Shown one piece after another: positions 5,319 through 8,571 of a stretch of 8,571 nt of DNA; the stretch's first letter is position 1, and each line of letters begins with the position of its first letter. Both the position numbers and the translations under genes were made by a program. The notes under the pieces are model-generated. The model saw only the letters and a program-made list of their open reading frames with translations. It made no database searches and had not been told where the DNA came from. The stretch spans positions 1 to 8,571 of the forward strand of contig CALGIV010000025.1 in NCBI GenBank assembly GCA_937914785.1. Direction: 5' to 3'. This DNA is from an uncultured Eubacteriaceae bacterium. GTDB taxonomy: Bacteria > Bacillota > Clostridia > Eubacteriales > UBA1433.

Positions 5319-5794
5319 TGAACTATATCGGCACTTTAATCGCCGTAAAGGATGTAGCCGCATCCAGGCAATTTTATCAAGACATACTCGGTCAGATCAT
5401 TGCCGCAGACCTCGGGGCCAATGTTGTTTTTGAAGGCGGTTTCGCTTTGCAGGATTTACACTACTGGGCAGACTTTATCGACGACAAAACAGAAAACATC
5501 CAATTTAACCACTTGGCTTCGGAGCTCATTTTCGAAGAAAAGGATTTTGACAAATTCGTCGAACGTCTGAAAGAATATGACGGTATCGAATACGTCCACG
5601 ACGTCAAAGAGTTTCCCTGGGGGCAGCGCGTCATCCGTTTTTACGATTTAGACCGGCATATCATCGAAGTCGGTGAGATGATGTCAAGCGTGTGCAGACG
5701 GTTTATCGACAGCGGTATGACAATTGAGGAAGTCGCTGCACTGATGTACGCTCCTGTCGAGTATGTGAAAAATTGCCTGCGCGAGGAGGGCTAG
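5318..5794 (+). CDS. VOC (glyoxalase/bleomycin-resistance) family protein with C-terminal helical extension
   Basis: A 158-residue protein. The VOC domain covers about 1-120: GTLIAVKDVAASRQFYQDIL (5-24) is the first beta-alpha unit, ASELIFEEKDFDKFVERL (67-84) the middle unit, and GQRVIRFYDLDRHIIEVGE (102-120) the last strands, with Glu117 at the usual metal-ligand position and Glu69 a possible second ligand. The first-strand position that often carries His is occupied by Ile/Gly/Thr, so metal binding and enzyme activity are uncertain. The tail SVCRRFIDSGMTIEEVAALM to the end (124-158) looks like a helix-turn-helix-like pair (MTIEEVA..M..PVEYVKNCL). GGAGG (5307-5311) lies six bases before the ATG. 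It is co-transcribed with the FMN protein gene upstream (one-base overlap) and the TfoX-like gene, which begins on the base after its stop. VOC proteins include lyases, dioxygenases and binding proteins; no specific role is assigned. Confidence 0.85.
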   Translation: MNYIGTLIAVKDVAASRQFYQDILGQIIAADLGANVVFEGGFALQDLHYWADFIDDKTENIQFNHLASELIFEEKDFDKFVERLKEYDGIEYVHDVKEFPWGQRVIRFYDLDRHIIEVGEMMSSVCRRFIDSGMTIEEVAALMYAPVEYVKNCLREEG

Positions 5795-6055
5795 ATGGAC
5801 GATTTGACAAAACTGCCAAATATCGGCAACGTATTAAAAGAACAGCTTAGACAGGCAGGCATTACTTCCCCGGCCGAATTAAAACAGGTCGGCAGCAAAG
5901 AAGCCTGGAAGCGCATCCGGGAAAACGATCCTTCCGCCTGCTATATGCGCTTATGCAGCCTGCAGGGTGCCATTTCAGGCGTACGCTGGCATGACTTGCC
6001 GGAAAGTATCAAGGCGGATTTGAAATTATTTTATGAACAACAAAAGGGCCGGTAA
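5795..6055 (+). CDS. Stand-alone TfoX C-terminal domain protein
   Basis: An 86-residue protein matching the TfoX/Sxy C-terminal domain along its whole length: LTKLPNIGNVLKEQLRQAGI (4-23), a helix-hairpin-helix-like start; SPAELKQVGSKEAWKRIR (25-42); YMRLCSLQGAISGVRWHDLP (51-70), the family's L-x-x-L-x-G-A-x-x-G-x-x-W core; and a final helix. In proteobacterial Sxy/TfoX this domain follows an N-terminal domain and the protein activates competence genes. Isolated C-terminal domains are common in other phyla and have no settled role; a DNA-binding or adaptor role is plausible from the hairpin motif. It is the last gene of the operon: ATG directly follows the TAG of the VOC gene, with GAGGAGGG just upstream. 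The terminator hairpin overlaps its stop codon. Confidence 0.85.
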   Translation: MDDLTKLPNIGNVLKEQLRQAGITSPAELKQVGSKEAWKRIRENDPSACYMRLCSLQGAISGVRWHDLPESIKADLKLFYEQQKGR

Positions 6056-6064
6056 CGGTCTTTT
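6043..6064 (+). terminator. Terminator of the three-gene operon
   Basis: AAAGGGCCG (6043-6051), loop GTAA (containing most of the stop codon), CGGTCTTTT (6056-6064), with a long T-rich run to 6072. Nine pairs include two G-T. Confidence 0.75.
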
Positions 6065-6229
6065 TCTTTTTTCTGCAAAATACTGCCAATCCTCTATCTT
6101 TGCAATTTAAATATAGCTTACATACTTTTTTCTTCTCCTGCCTTTAACCTTTATTTCAATTCGTTCATATTTCGTCGCTTTTATGGCAAAATACATATGT
6201 TCTCTTGTAAGAGATGCGAGGGTAGAAAA

Positions 6230-7147
6230 ATGATATATGCAATTGAAGATGGCCGGTTAAAGGAAAAGGCCGCTATCAAAAAAGATAAGCCGTATTTTAT
6301 TTTCGTGGCTTTAGACGAATTCGAGAAACTTTTTGATCAATTTGATTTTTCCGAAAAGACACTTGCCGAGTGCCGTCAGGTGCTTTATACAAAAGCAGAA
6401 GCTTACGATCATTACATTTTTGGCACATTAAAAATTCCGATTAAAGATATCACCGCTTCACGTCATTGCAGAGCGGCATTTTACCTTACAAAAGACGCCT
6501 TTATCTTAATCGATATCGATACGCAGGAAAGTGATTCTATTTATCTCGAACTGATGCAAAACCTCCTTTCCGAAGATGGCAAGTCTTTAGAAGAGTTTGT
6601 TTTTGAATATTTTCATCTGCTTATTAAAGAGGACTACGTCTTTATCGAAGTTTTGGAAGATCAGATTGCTTTCCTCGAAGAACAGGCTCTGGAAGCACAA
6701 AACAGCAGCTTCAACCAACGGATGCTGAAAATCCGTAAAATATTACTGTATTTTTATAATTACTACGACCGCCTGGACAACGTGCTGGATGTATTGGAAG
6801 ACAATACCGGCGGTTTTTTCACAGAAGAGCTGCTGCGTCAATGGCGACGCTTAATCGCTTATAATAAAAAACTGACTTCCGGTATCAATTTAATGCGCGA
6901 ATATTCATTGCCTGTACAGGAAATTTATCAAACGGAAATGGATTTGGCACAGAATAAGATTATGCGCATTCTCACGGTCGTCACCGCCGTGTTTCTTCCA
7001 TTAACGTTAATTGCCGGATGGTATGGCATGAACTTTACAAATATGCCCGAGCTCACCTGGCGCTACGGCTACTGGATGGTCATCGGCGTCAGCACCTTAA
7101 TCGCTTTTATCTCATTCTACCTGTTTAAAAAATATAAATATTTGTAA
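6230..7147 (+). CDS. corA: CorA-family divalent cation transporter
   Basis: A 305-residue protein. The N-terminal cytoplasmic alpha/beta part (1-135) is followed by the long stalk helix with charged heptads (about 136-245, e.g. EVLEDQIAFLEEQALEAQ). Two transmembrane helices come last: about 247-264 (ILTVVTAVFLPLTLIAGW) and 282-298 (WMVIGVSTLIAFISFYL). The hallmark pore motif YGMNF is at 265-269 (Gly-Met-Asn 266-268) and a basic KKYKYL tail ends in the cytoplasm. The family forms homopentameric Mg2+ (also Co2+/Ni2+) channels gated by cytoplasmic Mg2+; some relatives are zinc or manganese transporters, so the ion is not certain. The ATG at 6230 is chosen because GAGGG (6218-6222) lies seven bases upstream; an in-frame ATG at 6197 has no ribosome site and adds a Cys-rich leader foreign to the family. 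No clear promoter or Mg-sensing leader was recognised in 6073-6229. Confidence 0.92.
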   Translation: MIYAIEDGRLKEKAAIKKDKPYFIFVALDEFEKLFDQFDFSEKTLAECRQVLYTKAEAYDHYIFGTLKIPIKDITASRHCRAAFYLTKDAFILIDIDTQESDSIYLELMQNLLSEDGKSLEEFVFEYFHLLIKEDYVFIEVLEDQIAFLEEQALEAQNSSFNQRMLKIRKILLYFYNYYDRLDNVLDVLEDNTGGFFTEELLRQWRRLIAYNKKLTSGINLMREYSLPVQEIYQTEMDLAQNKIMRILTVVTAVFLPLTLIAGWYGMNFTNMPELTWRYGYWMVIGVSTLIAFISFYLFKKYKYL

Positions 7148-7192
7148 AAAAGGCAGCTTCCATTTTGACAGGTTAAATTTTCAACAACAGAA

Positions 7193-7216
7193 AAGCACGC
7201 GAGGTTTCGCGTGCTT
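7193..7216. terminator. Hairpin between convergent genes; terminator mainly for the NIPSNAP gene
   Basis: AAGCACGCGA (7193-7202), loop GGTT, TCGCGTGCTT (7207-7216): ten perfect pairs. On the minus strand it is followed by TTTTCTG, a U-tract for the gene ending at 7243. On the plus strand the T-tract is poor, so it may end corA transcripts less efficiently. Confidence 0.8.
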
Positions 7217-7242
7217 GATAACAATCGAACTCTTTTATTAAC

Positions 7243-7557
7243 TTATTTAAAAAACGGCGCTTTTTCAAGCAAATAGCTGTCGATCTTCTCGACGATCGGG
7301 CCGTTCGCTTCCGTTCTGGTTACGATCTCCTGCCATTTCGGATCGCTGCCAAAAGCCTTCCATTTTTGTCTGTAGTCCTCAATACTTGAAAACGCCAGCG
7401 TGTAATACAATCTGTTTTTTTCTTCCGCATCAACCCAAAAATCGACGACTTCCATTCCGTGTTTTTCAAACAGCGCGAAAGTATCGTTTTTGAACCGATC
7501 ACAAAGGTTTTGAAACTTGCCTTCCGCGCTGTGATAAATCCGCAACTCATAGATCAT
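7243..7557 (-). CDS. NIPSNAP-domain protein
   Basis: A 104-residue protein consisting of one NIPSNAP-type ferredoxin-like (dimeric alpha/beta barrel) domain. MIYELRIYHSAEGKFQNL (1-18) is the first strand, with the family's ELRxYxxxxGK pattern. RFKNDTFALFEKHGMEVVDFW (21-41) is the helix and second strand with KHGM and FW. YYTLAFSSIEDYRQKWKAF (51-69) and DPKWQEI (72-78) are the typical W-x-x-F...DPxW segment. Bacterial members are small cytoplasmic proteins of mostly unknown function. The start is the ATG at 7557, with GGAGG nine bases upstream and the family N-terminus exactly there; an in-frame ATG at 7584 would precede the ribosome site. It stands alone between its own promoter and the terminator at 7193-7216. 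Confidence 0.85.
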   Translation of the reverse strand: MIYELRIYHSAEGKFQNLCDRFKNDTFALFEKHGMEVVDFWVDAEEKNRLYYTLAFSSIEDYRQKWKAFGSDPKWQEIVTRTEANGPIVEKIDSYLLEKAPFFK

Positions 7558-7588
7558 CTTGATCGTCCTCCTTTTTATAATCATATTT

Positions 7589-7594
7589 ATTATA
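7589..7594 (-). promoter_or_regulatory. -10 box of the NIPSNAP gene
   Basis: Minus-strand TATAAT, perfect consensus, about 31 bases before the ATG. No convincing -35 (best ATGGCA at 17 bases). Confidence 0.5.
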
Positions 7595-7718
7595 CATCGT
7601 TACCGCCACACTGCCATCATTTGCAAACCGTCTGATTGTTAATAATTTAACATTCTCTCTTAGTCGATGCTTTATTTATTTTACAGTTTACTCCGTTAAA
7701 CTCAAAGACAAACTTTTA

Positions 7719-7823
7719 TTAAAACCCAATGGTCTTTTCCGGATATTCCAACGACGGAAATAGCAGTTCAGCCTGTAGTTTTTTTATATCCTGCGCTTTA
7801 CTTTGCCTTTCTTCCGGTCTTAA
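7719..7823 (-). other. Open +1 frame at the end of the membrane-protein gene (possible lost or frameshifted C-terminus)
   Basis: Just past and overlapping the end of the 160-residue protein gene, the +1 frame is open for 34 codons before TAA and encodes a charged, helix-like peptide (AQDIKKLQAELLFPSLEYPE in its middle). It has no ATG or GTG start and no Shine-Dalgarno. It could be read only through a +1 shift, or it could be an old C-terminus cut off by a one-base insertion. Length alone does not rule out chance. Confidence 0.2.
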
Positions 7824-8280
7824 TCAATTTATCGTAAGGCACCGAAGATAACGTATAGACGTTTTTATCCAGCCGCTCCAAACGCATATCTTTAAAACTT
7901 TCCATCTTGTCGTTGACGGCCTCAACCATCCTGACCTGTTCGCTCGGTTTCAACGGCGGCGCTGCTTTTTTATCATAGAGAGCACGTTTGGATTTTTTGT
8001 TTGCGTGATAGACAATCCCTTCAATCTTGATTTGTTCCCTATTCATAAAAATATAATCTATTTCATCGTGACGTTCTTCAATAAAGTCTAAAGCCTGACT
8101 TAAAAACGGCAGTTCTTCTGCACCTTGCTCTTCCGTCTCCTCGTCTGCAGGCGCCTCTTCCGAAACAAAGCTCGCACGCAATGCCGCACGTTCTTTCTCT
8201 TCTTTTCGTTTCATATATATGTACAATCCTGCTCCAACCAAAATGACCGGGATCAACCATAGCAAGTCTGTAAGGCGCAT
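7798..8280 (-). CDS. Single-pass membrane protein of unknown function
   Basis: A 160-residue protein I do not recognise. It has an N-terminal transmembrane helix (LLWLIPVILVGAGLYIYM, 6-23) followed by a basic stop-transfer stretch (KRKEEKERAALR), which suggests an N-out, C-in anchor. Next is an acidic, low-complexity linker (SEEAPADEETEEQGAEEL, 40-57), then a charged cytoplasmic domain (58-160), e.g. FLSQALDFIEERHDEIDYIF and VEAVNDKMESFKDMRLERLD, mostly helical in appearance. The layout recalls small membrane-tethered adaptors, but no function can be assigned. AGGAGG (8288-8293) is seven bases before the ATG at 8280; an ATG at 8285 is out of frame. An open +1 frame continues past its stop (7719-7823). 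It is divergent from the gene at 8442 and has its own promoter. Confidence 0.75.
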   Translation of the reverse strand: MRLTDLLWLIPVILVGAGLYIYMKRKEEKERAALRASFVSEEAPADEETEEQGAEELPFLSQALDFIEERHDEIDYIFMNREQIKIEGIVYHANKKSKRALYDKKAAPPLKPSEQVRMVEAVNDKMESFKDMRLERLDKNVYTLSSVPYDKLIKTGRKAK

Positions 8281-8307
8281 CGCATTTCCTCCTGAATTCT
8301 TTTTTAT

Positions 8308-8336
8308 ATCTTACCATTTTATGGCGGAAATGTACA
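8308..8336 (-). promoter_or_regulatory. Promoter of the membrane-protein gene
   Basis: Minus strand: -35 TGTACA (8331-8336; 4 of 6), 17-base spacer, -10 TAAGAT (8308-8313) preceded by TGG (extended -10). The leader is about 20 bases. Confidence 0.5.
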
Positions 8337-8379
8337 GCTTGTTTACCCTGAAAAGTTGACTTGGCTTACGCCTTGCGCG

Positions 8380-8409
8380 TTTACTTCCTGAACTGAACTA
8401 TGCTATAAT
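8380..8409 (+). promoter_or_regulatory. Promoter of the gene at 8442
   Basis: -35 TTTACT (8380-8385), 18-base spacer, perfect -10 TATAAT (8404-8409) preceded by TGC (extended -10). The start would be near 8416, giving a leader of about 26 bases. Confidence 0.65.
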
Positions 8410-8441
8410 GAATGAAAACCGTTTTAAGGAGGGATTGAAAA

Positions 8442-8571
8442 TTGAAGAATGCAAGAGAAATTTCTGCCACGCAAATACAGAACTTTCAAAATAAATTTGC
8501 TCAAGATGAAAAACTGGGCGCGCTGGCGCTGGCCGCTTCCTCTTCCCCGTTGCTTTCCGTCGCCTATGACC
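8442..8571 (+). CDS. N-terminus of a possible C1B aminopeptidase (PepC/bleomycin hydrolase-type), continues past right edge
   Basis: Only 43 residues are present, beginning at TTG nine bases after GGAGG (8428-8432). A competing TTG at 8435 leads to a stop after 18 codons. The text reads MKNAREISATQIQNFQNKFA followed by QDEKLGALALAASSSPLLSV and AYD. The layout (helix with I-x2-FQ-x2-F, then a D-x-K/P-L-A repeat-like helix, then a short S/T-rich turn) resembles the N-terminal arm of PepC/bleomycin hydrolase cysteine aminopeptidases (…F…DP…LAQNA…). No catalytic residue is in the window, so the assignment is tentative. The reading frame is well supported by its promoter and ribosome site. Confidence 0.45.
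   Translation, partial: MKNAREISATQIQNFQNKFAQDEKLGALALAASSSPLLSVAYD

Noticed and set aside
4842..5363. Long open frame on the minus strand (173 codons)
   Set aside because: Antisense to the FMN split-barrel gene, which has clear family motifs, operon spacing and a promoter; the antisense product is Arg/Cys-rich with no recognisable domain.
6073..6229. Search for an Mg-sensing leader (M-box-like) before the CorA gene
   Set aside because: The leader is short, T-rich and lacks the long stem and terminator pair expected; nothing supportable was seen.
7684..7702. Hairpin AGTTTA...TAAACT as a terminator for the minus-strand membrane-protein gene
   Set aside because: Only six A/T-rich pairs and no T-run on either side; no convincing terminator was found for that gene.
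8078..8317. Minus-strand frame overlapping the membrane-protein gene, including an ATG at 8285
   Set aside because: Product is Arg/Cys-rich and unlike a real protein; the AGGAGG at 8288-8293 is correctly spaced for the ATG at 8280, and only 2 bases from the one at 8285.

Overview
The window reads as a chromosomal segment of a low-to-mid GC Bacillota-type bacterium. Shine-Dalgarno sites are strong (AGGAGG type), sigma-A-like promoters often carry an extended -10 (TGn), and two genes start with TTG. A WecG/WecC-type pair suggests a surface glycan containing N-acetylmannosaminuronic acid, which would suit a diderm Bacillota (Negativicutes), but this placement is inference. There is no rRNA, tRNA, CRISPR array, insertion sequence or phage gene.

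Layout. (1) 1-1024, minus: a WecG/TagA/CpsF glycosyltransferase overlaps by 11 bp a UDP-ManNAc dehydrogenase (WecC-like) that runs off the left edge; both are read from a strong promoter at 1085-1113. (2) 1025-1314: divergent control region with a perfect 10-1-10 palindrome. (3) 1315-1737, plus: small flavodoxin-like protein with a hairpin terminator. (4) 1823-2185: AT-rich non-coding stretch, then (5) 2289-3053, plus: an AT-rich lipoprotein gene resembling DUF4300, ended by a long bidirectional terminator. (6) 3213-3983, minus: SDR dehydrogenase. (7) 4147-4800, plus: a stand-alone ABC-type ATPase domain in which most catalytic motifs are replaced. (8) 4890-6055, plus: a tight three-gene operon (FMN-binding split-barrel protein, VOC protein with a C-terminal helical tail, stand-alone TfoX C-terminal domain) read from a consensus promoter whose -10 is buried in a perfect 12-bp inverted repeat. 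(9) 6230-7147, plus: CorA-type divalent cation transporter. (10) 7243-7557, minus: NIPSNAP-domain protein. (11) 7798-8280, minus: single-pass membrane protein of unknown function. (12) 8442-8571, plus: the N-terminus of a protein that may be a C1B (PepC/bleomycin hydrolase-type) aminopeptidase, running off the right edge.

Most units are single genes or short operons with their own promoter and terminator, so the window looks like ordinary chromosome with a possible AT-rich insertion around the lipoprotein gene. The points most worth a second look are the degenerate ABC ATPase (4147-4800), the promoter nested in a palindrome (4821-4866), the 21-bp palindrome at 1167-1187, and the low-GC lipoprotein with a possible Cys/His pair.
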